A model generated the notes under the pieces. It did no database searches. It saw only the letters and a list, made by a program, of their open reading frames with translations, and was not told the origin of the DNA. Position numbers and translations under genes: made by a program. A stretch of DNA of 64,000 bases from WTFV01 sp965200895 (GTDB taxonomy: Bacteria; Acidobacteriota; Vicinamibacteria; Vicinamibacterales; UBA8438): positions 1,984,001 through 2,048,000 of the forward strand of contig CBDAVM010000001.1 of NCBI GenBank assembly GCA_965200895.1, written 5' to 3'. This document shows, piece after piece, positions 52,751 through 60,317 of this stretch; positions within the stretch are counted from its first letter, which is position 1, and each line of letters starts with the position of its first letter.

Positions 52751-53971
52751 GTGAGGATTCGAGTGCCGGCGGCGGTGAGACTGCTGGCGTTCGTGCTCGT
52801 CGCCGGCGGGCTGGCGGTCGCCTCGGCCGCCGGACAGGTGGCCGACGACTACGAGGCGCCCCGGACTCCCTGGGGCGATCCGGACCTGCAGGGCCTGTGG
52901 GATACGCGGACCTACACGCCGCTGGAGCGGCCGCCGGAGTTCGGCGACCGCGAGTTCATGACCGCCGAAGAGGCGGCGGAGCGCGAGCGGCTCGGCCTGC
53001 GCCGCATCGTCAGCGATGATGACGACGACCTGCTCGCGGCCGAGCTCGTCGAACAGGACGTGCAGCGCTACGCGCGCTCCGACCGGCCCGACGACGGCCG
53101 CCCCGGCTACCGCATCCAGGGAGCGGAGTACAACGCCTTCTGGAGCGCCGACCCCACCTCGCCGCGGCTGTCGCTGCGAACCTCCCAGATCATCGAGCCG
53201 CGCGACGGGCGGATGCCGCCGCTGACGCGCGAAGCCCTGCTGACGTGGGAGCGGCGGGAAGCCGAGCGGCGCGAGCGCACGCAGGCGGACGACTGGGAGG
53301 ACCGGGGCCTCTCGGAGCGCTGCATCACCCGCAACGGCCTGCCGGGGGAGATGCTCGGCAGCTCGCAGCAGCCGGTCAAGGAGATCGTGCAGACCCCCGG
53401 TTATGTCTCCATCGTCATGCCGTACGGCTATGTGCGGATCATCCCGGTCAACGATCCGACGCCGATCGGCGCGGACATCCACCAGTGGAACGGCTACTCG
53501 CGCGGCCGCTGGGAGGGCGACTCGCTGGTCGTCGAGACCGCCAACTTCAAGAACACGGTCGCCAACGTCGCCCCGGCGCACGGCGGCCCGTTCGGCGGTT
53601 CGGCCCACGTGCACTATTACTTGGGCACCGGCGAGACGCTGCGGCTGACGGAGCGCTTCACGCGCATCGACGACGAGACACTGGAGTACCGCTACACGGT
53701 CGAGGACCCGGCCGTGTTCGTGCGGTCGTGGAGCGCCGTCAACTACTTCACGCTCGATTCGTGGAGCCAGGCGGGCTTTCAGGATCGCATCTTCGAGTAC
53801 GCCTGCCACGAGCACAACTACGGGATGGTCAACGCCATCCGCGGCGCGCGCGTCGACCGCGCGTGGGCGCTCGACGAGGCGTTGCGGGAGGCGGGCGTCC
53901 GCGAGGGCGAGCTGGAGGAGAAGTGGGAGCAGCTCCGGGCCTGGGAGGCCGCCGACCGGGAGGACCGCTGA
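52751..53971 (+). CDS. Secreted PDLxGxW family protein, paralogue 6 (longest)
   Basis: A 406-residue exported protein from GTG 52751 (GGGGGAGGTGTGGAG upstream), with leader LLAFVLVAGGLAVASAAGQ. Blocks: PRTPWGDPDLQGLWDTRTYT, PLERPPEF, a charged insertion with DDDDDLLAAELVEQD, ERCITRNGLPGEML, IIPVNDPTPIGADIHQWNGY, SRGRWEGDSLVVETANF, LTERFTRIDDETLEYRYTVE and FEYACHEHNYGMVNAIRG. The Gly of YACHEGN is replaced by His. A ~35-residue acidic/basic helical tail (EGELEEKWEQLRAWEAADRE) follows and is unique to this copy. Confidence 0.85.
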   Translation: MRIRVPAAVRLLAFVLVAGGLAVASAAGQVADDYEAPRTPWGDPDLQGLWDTRTYTPLERPPEFGDREFMTAEEAAERERLGLRRIVSDDDDDLLAAELVEQDVQRYARSDRPDDGRPGYRIQGAEYNAFWSADPTSPRLSLRTSQIIEPRDGRMPPLTREALLTWERREAERRERTQADDWEDRGLSERCITRNGLPGEMLGSSQQPVKEIVQTPGYVSIVMPYGYVRIIPVNDPTPIGADIHQWNGYSRGRWEGDSLVVETANFKNTVANVAPAHGGPFGGSAHVHYYLGTGETLRLTERFTRIDDETLEYRYTVEDPAVFVRSWSAVNYFTLDSWSQAGFQDRIFEYACHEHNYGMVNAIRGARVDRAWALDEALREAGVREGELEEKWEQLRAWEAADREDR

Positions 53972-53997
53972 GACTCGGACCGGCAGGAGGTGGACGT

Positions 53998-54186
53998 GTG
54001 CCCGAAGTCGGCCCGGACGCGCTGCGCCAAGTGCAGGAGGCGTTGAAACGCTACGAGCGGGAAGTCGATGCCGCCAAACAGGCAGGACACCTGACGGATT
54101 CCACCGCCTCGACGTACCTGCGCCACGCCGGGACCTTCTTGCGCTGGCTCGACGGCCGCTTCAATCCGGGCGGGGGAAGACCGTAG
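53998..54186 (+). CDS. Small orphan integrase SAM-like protein
   Basis: 62 residues from a GTG 8-9 bases after AGGAGG. ALRQVQEALKRYEREVDAAK and LTDSTASTYLRHAGTFLRWL resemble the N-terminal SAM-like DNA-binding domain of tyrosine recombinases, but there is no catalytic domain. Such solitary domains occur as short hypothetical proteins or fragments of integrons and phages. It sits 26 bp after paralogue 6 and 65 bp before the DUF6152 copy 2 gene, so it may be an embedded remnant or a small DNA-binding regulator. Confidence 0.6.
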   Translation: MPEVGPDALRQVQEALKRYEREVDAAKQAGHLTDSTASTYLRHAGTFLRWLDGRFNPGGGRP

Positions 54187-54251
54187 CGGCGACAGGGGCA
54201 GACGGACGACGACGCCGGAGATCGGGCGCTGCATGACAGGAGGTCGGGACG

Positions 54252-54689
54252 ATGCGAGCCGCACATGTATTCGTCGGGATGGCCGTCGGGGCGCTGCTGG
54301 GGATTGCCGCCGCGGCGCCCGCGGAGGCGCACCACGCCTTCGCGGCGGAGTTCGACGCGAGCGCCCCGGTGGAGCTGACCGGGACGGTGGTCCGGATGGA
54401 GTGGGTCAATCCCCACACCTGGATCCACATCGACGTTCCCCGGGACGACGGCGCGACGCAGCGCTGGATGATCGAGGGCGGCCCGCCCACTTCGCTCCTG
54501 CGGCGGGGCTTCACCCGCGACTCGCTGCTCGCGGGCACCGAGGTCTTCGTCGAGGGGTTCCGGGCCAAGGACGGATCGCAGAAGGCCAACGGCCGGGACG
54601 TGACGTTCGCCGACGGGAGCAAGCTGTTCCTGGGGTCTTCGGGCACCGGCGCCCCGCGCGACGGGCGCGACCCGACCGAGCCGGAGTAG
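54252..54689 (+). CDS. DUF6152 family secreted protein, copy 2
   Basis: A 145-residue exported protein with leader VFVGMAVGALLGIAAAAPAE and mature start AHHAFAAEFDAS. LTGTVVRMEWVNPHTWIHID, WMIEGGPPTSLLRRGFTRDS and KDGSQKANGRDVTFADGSKL follow. It is strongly similar by eye to the 44905 copy (HTWIHID against HSWIHID, RDVTFADGS against RDITFPDGS). It again neighbours a PDLxGxW gene, which starts 150 bp downstream, supporting a shared role. ATG follows AGGAGGTCGGGACG. Confidence 0.88.
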   Translation: MRAAHVFVGMAVGALLGIAAAAPAEAHHAFAAEFDASAPVELTGTVVRMEWVNPHTWIHIDVPRDDGATQRWMIEGGPPTSLLRRGFTRDSLLAGTEVFVEGFRAKDGSQKANGRDVTFADGSKLFLGSSGTGAPRDGRDPTEPE

Positions 54690-54691
54690 CA

Positions 54692-54711
54692 CCGACGTCC
54701 GTTCACGTCGG
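54692..54711 (+). terminator. 7-bp hairpin after DUF6152 copy 2
   Basis: CCGACGT and ACGTCGG around a 6-base loop begin 2 bp after the stop codon, with no T tract. Terminator-like or mRNA-stabilising. Confidence 0.4.
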
Positions 54712-54842
54712 CCCCCGGTCGCGCCTGCAAGCCCGCGAACAGGATGGTCTCGGTCTGCACGGGGAACGGCTGGGCGGGGACGGCGCCCCGCGCGCCACGC
54801 GGCCGGCACGGGCATGCGCTGGAGTTATGCACGGAGGGAAAG

Positions 54843-55889
54843 ATGAAGGTTCGATCTCTCGTCGGAGCGTTCGCGATCACGTGCGTCGCGGCCACGACCG
54901 CCGCGCCGATCGCGGCCGCTCAGGAGGCGGCGCCGCGCACCCCGTGGGGGCATCCCGACCTGCAGGGCACGTACACGAACAAGACCATCACTCCGCTGCA
55001 GCGCCCTGCCGCGCTCGCCGAGCGGGAGCTGCTGACTGCCGAGGAAGTGGCCGACATCGAGCAGGAGGTCGTCGACCGCAACGCCGAGCTGCTGGCGCGC
55101 CCGGCGCGCCGGACCGCGGCCACCGGGAGCGTGGATGTCGGCGAGGACGGCGCGCCCGGCTTCTACAACAACTTCTGGCTCGACCGGGGCGTCACCTCCA
55201 CCGGCCGGACATCGATCATCGTCGACCCGCCGGACGGCCGCCTCCCGCCGCTGACCCCGCAGGCGCAGCAGGACGAGGACGCGCGGCTGGCCGCCCGCAG
55301 CGCCCGCGGTCCGGCCGACACCTGGACCGACATGGATCTGAACGACCGCTGCATGCTCTGGTCGGTGGGGCCGCCGATGCTGCCGACCGGTTACAACAAC
55401 AACTACCTGATCCTGCAGACGCCCGACCATGTCGTCATCCAGGTGGAGATGATCCACGACACGCGCATCATTCCGCTCGACGGCCGCCCGCGGCCGGGAC
55501 GGTCCATTCCGCAGTGGCTGGGCGAGATGCGCGGTCGCTGGGAGGGCGACACGCTGGTCGTCGAGACCCGCAACATCGCCCGCAGCGACGAGGGCTCGTC
55601 GTTCGGCAACGACGTCGTGCGTATCCGCGCCGCCAACGGGGGCCGCACCGGGAGCCTGCGCGTGGTCGAGCGGTTCACGCGCGTCGACGCCGACACGATC
55701 CGCTACCAGTTCACGGTGGAGGACCCGACCCGCTGGACCAGCCCCTGGTCGGGCGAGCTGCCCCTGCGGCGAACCGACGAATCGATCTTCGAGTACGCCT
55801 GCCACGAGGGCAACTACAGCATCGTCAACATGCTGAGCGGCGCCCGGGCGGAGGAGCTGATGGCCGGGGGCGGCGGGGCGTCCCGCTGA
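54843..55889 (+). CDS. Secreted PDLxGxW family protein, paralogue 7
   Basis: A 348-residue exported protein with leader LVGAFAITCVAATTAAPIAA and CGGAGGGAAAG before ATG. Blocks: PRTPWGHPDLQGTYTNKTIT, PLQRPAALAERELLTAEEV, DRCMLWSVGPPMLPTGYNNN, TRIIPLDGRPRPGRSIPQWL, MRGRWEGDTLVVETRNIARS, LRVVERFTRVDADTIRYQFT and FEYACHEGNYSIVNMLSGA. Closest by eye to the 47796 paralogue. It ends the cluster; the 243-bp gap to the lactamase-like gene has no recognisable gene. Confidence 0.87.
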   Translation: MKVRSLVGAFAITCVAATTAAPIAAAQEAAPRTPWGHPDLQGTYTNKTITPLQRPAALAERELLTAEEVADIEQEVVDRNAELLARPARRTAATGSVDVGEDGAPGFYNNFWLDRGVTSTGRTSIIVDPPDGRLPPLTPQAQQDEDARLAARSARGPADTWTDMDLNDRCMLWSVGPPMLPTGYNNNYLILQTPDHVVIQVEMIHDTRIIPLDGRPRPGRSIPQWLGEMRGRWEGDTLVVETRNIARSDEGSSFGNDVVRIRAANGGRTGSLRVVERFTRVDADTIRYQFTVEDPTRWTSPWSGELPLRRTDESIFEYACHEGNYSIVNMLSGARAEELMAGGGGASR

Positions 55890-56131
55890 CCGTTTCCGCC
55901 GCCGGGCGTCCCCGTTCCTGCGCCCGCACGCGTGGCCGGCCGGTGAGGCTCGGGTGCGGGTGCGGCCGCGATGTCGGCGACCTCGATATCCTCATCCGAG
56001 TCCGGGAACTTCTTCCAATACCGCAGCGTGACCCCACCGCCGGCCCGTGGCGAGGGGAGTATATTGGGGCGATTCGACCCCTGCAGAGGGTGCGGAGCGC
56101 CGGGTTGTCTGTGGCCGTTCGAGGAGGGATA

Positions 56132-57007
56132 GTGACCGCCATGAGAATCGATCCGAGCCGTCTTGTCGTTGCCGTTGTCGCCTGTCTGCTCGTTCTCTCG
56201 TTCATCGCGCCGGGCGCCGCGCAGCCCGACGGCTGGACGCGGCCGTTTCCCGGCCACCGGGTAATCGGCAACCTCTACGCAGTCGGCACCTACGACCTGG
56301 CGGTGTTCCTCGTCACCTCTGACGAGGGGCACTTCCTGATCAACACCGGGCTCGAGGACTCCATACCGTTGATCCGCGAGAACATCGAGTCGCTCGGGTT
56401 CCGGCTCGAGGACGTGAGGGTGCTGCTCCAGATGCAGGCGCACTGGGATCACACCGCCGCCCTGGCCCAGATCAGGGAGGCGGTCGGGGCCGAGATGTGG
56501 GCGACGGCCGAGGATGCGCCGGTGCTGGAGGACGGCGGGTTCAGCGATCCGCACTTCGGCGGCCGCCAGTCCTTCCGTCCCGTCTCGGTCGACCGCATCA
56601 TCGAGGACGGCGAGGTGCTGCAGCTCGGTGACGCGCGATTGACCGTGATGCTGAGTCCGGGACACACCGCCGGCAGCTCGAGCTACCTGATGACGGTGAC
56701 CGAGGACGGCCGCGACTACAACGTGGCCATCGCCAACATGGCCACCATCAACCCCGGCAAGCGGCTCGTCGTCGATCCCACCTACCCGGGCGTGGCCGAC
56801 GACTTCGCCGAGACGTTCCGCCGGCAGAAGGCGCTTGATGTCGACGTCTGGGTGTCCGCCCACGGCGGGCAGTACGGCCTGCACGACAAGTACCAGGCAG
56901 GGCAGGAGTACAGCCCGGACACGTTCGTCGACCCGGAGGGCTTCCGCGCCGCGGTGGAGCGCCTGGAGAATCTCTACCTGGCGCAGATGGCGTCCGAGCG
57001 GCAGTGA
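56132..57007 (+). CDS. Subclass B3 metallo-beta-lactamase-like protein, GOB type with Gln in the zinc site
   Basis: A 291-residue exported MBL-fold protein (leader LVVAVVACLLVLSFIAPGAA). The zinc motif reads LQMQAHWDHTAAL: Gln102 takes the place of the first His, with His104, Asp106, His107, His178 (SPGHTAGSSSY) and His244 (SAHGGQYGLHDK). Gln at this place (Gln116 in standard numbering) is the hallmark of GOB enzymes. From memory other segments also match GOB: PVLEDGGFSDPHFG, ANMATINPGKRLV and DVDVWVSAHGGQ. It may hydrolyse beta-lactams or be a related lactonase. GTG 56132 has GAGGAGG 5 bases upstream; ATG 56141 is an alternative. TATATT at 56060-56065 is a possible -10 box. Confidence 0.88.
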   Translation: MTAMRIDPSRLVVAVVACLLVLSFIAPGAAQPDGWTRPFPGHRVIGNLYAVGTYDLAVFLVTSDEGHFLINTGLEDSIPLIRENIESLGFRLEDVRVLLQMQAHWDHTAALAQIREAVGAEMWATAEDAPVLEDGGFSDPHFGGRQSFRPVSVDRIIEDGEVLQLGDARLTVMLSPGHTAGSSSYLMTVTEDGRDYNVAIANMATINPGKRLVVDPTYPGVADDFAETFRRQKALDVDVWVSAHGGQYGLHDKYQAGQEYSPDTFVDPEGFRAAVERLENLYLAQMASERQ

Positions 57008-57144
57008 CGGGGCCGCGCTGCGCGCCGGCCCGCGGCACGGTGAGGCTGTGACCGTCACCGCGGCGGTCCGTGGATCGGCGCTCCCATCCGTCCGGCTCCG
57101 AAGACGGCGGCGTGGGCGCCACTGCACCCGGTTGCGTCCCGCAG

Positions 57145-58029
57145 CTATCGCGACACGACGAGCAGCACGCCCGCCACGACGACGGTGGAGCAACCCATCG
57201 ACCAGAGCGTCAGCGTCTCGTCCGCCAGGAGATGCCCCAGGACGAGCGCGATGACGGGGTTCACGTAGGCGTAGGTGGCCGCCCTGGTCGGGGTGGACGC
57301 CTTCAGCAGCCAGAGGTAGCAGCCATAGGCGACCGACCCGAACACCGCGACGTAGGCCCAGGCCCCGAACGCGGCGGCGGAAACGCGGGACCAGTCGAGC
57401 CCGGCGAGCTCGCCGGACGCCGCCGACATCACCAGCAGCACGGCCCCGCCGCCGAGCATCTGCATGCCTGCCGACAGCCAGTGCGACGCCGGCTGCGGCG
57501 CATGGCGGGAGCAGACCGAGCCGGCGGCCCACAGCAGGCTGGCGATGACGATGGTTCCCGCACCGACCACATCGAGGGTCCGCGCCCCCGCGATGTCGGT
57601 CGGATTGACGAGCAGCGCGACCCCGGCGAACCCGATCGCGAGCCCGAGGATCACGTGTCCCGGCGGGCGGGCGCCGCCAGGCCGCGCCCAGTCGGCCAGG
57701 GCCACCCAGAACGGGACCATCGAGACCAGCAGGGCGCCGAGCCCCGAAGGCACGCGCTGCAGCGCCCAACTGACCAGCCCGTTGCCCCCGGCCGCCATCA
57801 GCGCGCCGATGCACGCCGTCGTCAGCCAGTCGCGCGTGGTCGGCCGGGCCGCCCCCCGGCGCACGGCCAGTGCGACGAAGACCGCGCCGGCGCCCACGAA
57901 GCGTCCCCCCGCCATCAGGAAGGGCGGAATCTCGGCCACACCCCACCGGATGGCGAGGTAGGTCGAGCCCCAGATGAGGTAGATGGCTGCGAAGGCGGCC
58001 ACGAGCGAGGCGCGCGAAGGTTGGGTCAT
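57145..58029 (-). CDS. EamA/DMT family transporter (YedA/PecM-like)
   Basis: A 294-residue protein with ten hydrophobic segments in two EamA repeats. AAIYLIWGSTYLAIRWGV and PFLMAGGRF open the first repeat, and FGSVAYGCYLWLLKASTPTR, AATYAYVNPVIALVLGHLLA close the second, as in PecM/YedA/RhaT-like exporters. It likely exports metabolites or drugs. It faces the lactamase-like gene convergently with about 137 bp between their 3' ends and is divergent from the TPR gene. There is no strong ribosome site at ATG 58029. Confidence 0.9.
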   Translation of the reverse strand: MTQPSRASLVAAFAAIYLIWGSTYLAIRWGVAEIPPFLMAGGRFVGAGAVFVALAVRRGAARPTTRDWLTTACIGALMAAGGNGLVSWALQRVPSGLGALLVSMVPFWVALADWARPGGARPPGHVILGLAIGFAGVALLVNPTDIAGARTLDVVGAGTIVIASLLWAAGSVCSRHAPQPASHWLSAGMQMLGGGAVLLVMSAASGELAGLDWSRVSAAAFGAWAYVAVFGSVAYGCYLWLLKASTPTRAATYAYVNPVIALVLGHLLADETLTLWSMGCSTVVVAGVLLVVSR

Positions 58030-58101
58030 CGGGCCCGCGGAATCGTTGCTGCGGCAGCGCGGCGACGGTGCCGTCGCACGCGGTTGTATTCTGTACTTTC
58101 C

Positions 58102-58686
58102 ATGCGTTCCACCGCCGATGCCGTGGTGCTCATCCACCGGGCCTGGGCCCTGCGTTGCGAGACGCTGGCGGCGCCGCCCGCCGCCGAGGCGGCCTGGCGG
58201 CCGATCGTAGAGCAGGTTCGGGCGCAGCTCGTCGAGGCGGCCGCCATCTGCCGCGAGACGGGCGCCCACCGGGAGTTGAGTGTCGCACTCGGCAGGCTCG
58301 GCCACGTGGAGCAGGACGTCGGACGCCACGAGGCGGCGCGCGACTGCTACGAGGAAGCGGTCTCGGCGGCGCGATCCGCGGGCGACCTGCTGCGTCTGGC
58401 GCACGCGGTCCGGCATCTCGGGGACGTACATCGCCGGACCGGGAGGTTGGCGACGGCAGAGGCGTGTTACGAAGAGGCGTTGTCATTGTATGGTCACCGG
58501 GAGACGGGGCAACCGGCGGCGCTGGACCATGCGAATGCGGTGCGGCCGATGGCCATCCTCAAGGAGGAATCGGGACAGGTCGAGGAGGCGCGGGCGCTGT
58601 GGCGCCGCGCACGCGATCTCTATCGCGCCGCCGGGATCGAGGCGGGCGTGGCCGAGTGCACGGACCACCTGGCCCGGCTGGACTGA
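58102..58686 (+). CDS. Tetratricopeptide repeat protein
   Basis: A 194-residue cytosolic all-helical protein with about three TPR units: ALGRLGHVEQDVGRHEAARD, LRHLGDVHRRTGRLATAEAC and LKEESGQVEEARALWRRARD, each with the G-Y/A-A pattern. It contains no other domain and is probably a scaffold for protein contacts. Only ~70 bp separates it from the divergent EamA gene. A TACTTT/TATTCT box lies 3-10 bp before the ATG, so a leaderless start is possible. The SDR gene follows 24 bp after its stop and may be cotranscribed. Confidence 0.85.
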   Translation: MRSTADAVVLIHRAWALRCETLAAPPAAEAAWRPIVEQVRAQLVEAAAICRETGAHRELSVALGRLGHVEQDVGRHEAARDCYEEAVSAARSAGDLLRLAHAVRHLGDVHRRTGRLATAEACYEEALSLYGHRETGQPAALDHANAVRPMAILKEESGQVEEARALWRRARDLYRAAGIEAGVAECTDHLARLD

Positions 58687-58710
58687 GGACTGTTCTCGAC
58701 ACACCGGCCG

Positions 58711-59457
58711 ATGGCAGCAATGAAGCGGGTTGCGGTCGTCACGGGCGCTTCCAGCGGGATCGGACGATCGCTGGCCCTCGAGTTGGCCCGTGACGGGTAC
58801 GACCTCGGACTGACGGCTCGCCGCCTGGATCGGCTGGAGAGCCTCGCTGCGGCGATTCGCGTGACCGGCGTCCGTGCCGAGTGCGTGGCGGCCGACGCCG
58901 CGCGGCGTGACGAGACACACGAAGCGATGCGGACGCTCGCGGCGCGGCTGGGCCCCGTCCACCTGCTTGTGGCCAACGCGGGCGTCGCGCACGGAACGGA
59001 TGCCCTGGAGCCCGACGCGGACCCGCTGGAGGCCGAATTTCGAGTGAACGTCCTCGGCGCGTTCTACGCCATCGAGGCGGTCGTTCCGTCGATGCGCGAA
59101 CGGCGGGCCGGTCACGTCGTCGCGATGTCGAGCCTCGCCGGGTACCGCGGACTGCCGGGCGCGGCCGGTTACTGTGCGACCAAGGCGGCCCTCACCCGAC
59201 TGATCGAGGGCCTGCGGCCGGACTGGGCGCGGGTTGGCATCCGGACGACGATCGTCCATCCCGGCTACGTGCGCTCGGAGATGACCGACCGCAACCGCTC
59301 TCACATGCCGTTCCTCATGGAGACCGAGCGCGCGGCGGCGCTGATCGCGCGGGCGATCCGGCGGGAGAAGAAGGTCTGCGAGTTCCCGTGGCGGATGTCC
59401 CTCCTCGTGCGCGGCATCGTGCGGCACCTGCCGGATCGGCTGCTCGCCCGGCTCTGA
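58711..59457 (+). CDS. Short-chain dehydrogenase/reductase family protein
   Basis: A 248-residue classical SDR: cofactor motif VVTGASSGIGRSLALELARD, NAG motif LVANAGVAHG, catalytic Ser in AMSSLAGYRGLPG and Tyr/Lys in YCATKAALTRL. The region after the cofactor strand (LTARRLDRLESL) has Arg residues that suggest NADP(H). The C-terminus ends in a hydrophobic/basic helix (WRMSLLVRGIVRHLPDRLLA), similar to SDRs that associate loosely with membranes. The substrate is unknown. Confidence 0.9.
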   Translation: MAAMKRVAVVTGASSGIGRSLALELARDGYDLGLTARRLDRLESLAAAIRVTGVRAECVAADAARRDETHEAMRTLAARLGPVHLLVANAGVAHGTDALEPDADPLEAEFRVNVLGAFYAIEAVVPSMRERRAGHVVAMSSLAGYRGLPGAAGYCATKAALTRLIEGLRPDWARVGIRTTIVHPGYVRSEMTDRNRSHMPFLMETERAAALIARAIRREKKVCEFPWRMSLLVRGIVRHLPDRLLARL

Positions 59458-59515
59458 CCACCGCGGACCGCTTGCGCACCACGCACAAGGCCACGGAGCG
59501 ACGGATTCGGCGGCG

Positions 59516-60073
59516 CTATGGTTCGTCGAGCAACTTGCGCAGCCTGAACACCGTCCGGTGGTTGCGGACGGTCATGCGCTGGTAGACCGGCGCCGCGGCC
59601 AGCTTCATCCAGGTCGTCCGGGTCTGATGCTGTTTCGAGATCGACCAGAAGAGCACGCCGGGTCCGGTGGCCAGCGATTCGATGTCCTCGTTCGGAACCG
59701 GCAGTTGCGCGACGATCCCCTGCGGTGTGACGCCGCGCAGCGTGAACAGCGCGTTGTGCTTCCTGTCGTCGTTCCCGCCCCAGCCGTCCGGCGCGGCCGC
59801 CACCGCGGCCCGGTAGCGCGCACGTGTGAAGACGACCGCCTGCACCCGGTTCGAGAGCCGCTCGGACAGCCGCGACTCCACCGCGCGCGTCAGCGTCCCG
59901 ACGCGGGTCTCGCCGGCGCGGAACAGCACGTTGCCGCTCTGGATGCAGGTCCGCACGTCGTGGAAACCGAGGTCCTCGAAGCAGCGAATCAGGTCGTTCC
60001 TGTTGATGACGTTGCGCCCACCGACGTTGAGGCCGCGCAGCAGGGCAAGGAATCGTGGCGCTGTCCTGGACAC
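59516..60073 (-). CDS. DUF1697 family protein
   Basis: About 185 residues from GTG 60073, which puts the family opening RFLALLRGLNVGGRNVI at the N-terminus. CFEDLGFHDVRTCIQSGNVL, a basic middle (VQAVVFTRARYRAAV), a conserved FWSISKQ and QRMTVRNHRTVFRLRKLL follow, the standard DUF1697 end. A TTG start at 60127 would add ~18 unlikely residues. The function of the family is unknown; it is cytosolic and usually solitary. Confidence 0.88.
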   Translation of the reverse strand: MSRTAPRFLALLRGLNVGGRNVINRNDLIRCFEDLGFHDVRTCIQSGNVLFRAGETRVGTLTRAVESRLSERLSNRVQAVVFTRARYRAAVAAAPDGWGGNDDRKHNALFTLRGVTPQGIVAQLPVPNEDIESLATGPGVLFWSISKQHQTRTTWMKLAAAPVYQRMTVRNHRTVFRLRKLLDEP

Positions 60074-60317
60074 GCTCGAACCCGCATCGACAGCGTGTAG
60101 ACTGACGGGAACGGCCGGAGAATTCAAGCGCGCGGCGCCGCTGGCGCCAGCCGCGAGGAATCAACGGGCTCGCTCGTACCGCGGCACATCGAAGCCATCG
60201 GTCTCGAGGAGTTCCGGCTCGGCATGGGTCGAACACCGAGGAGATCGACCTCATCGAGTACGCCATGGGGCAGCACGGGGCGGTGTCGCTGAATCGGGCA
60301 CAGGTCAGGGGGCGCTG

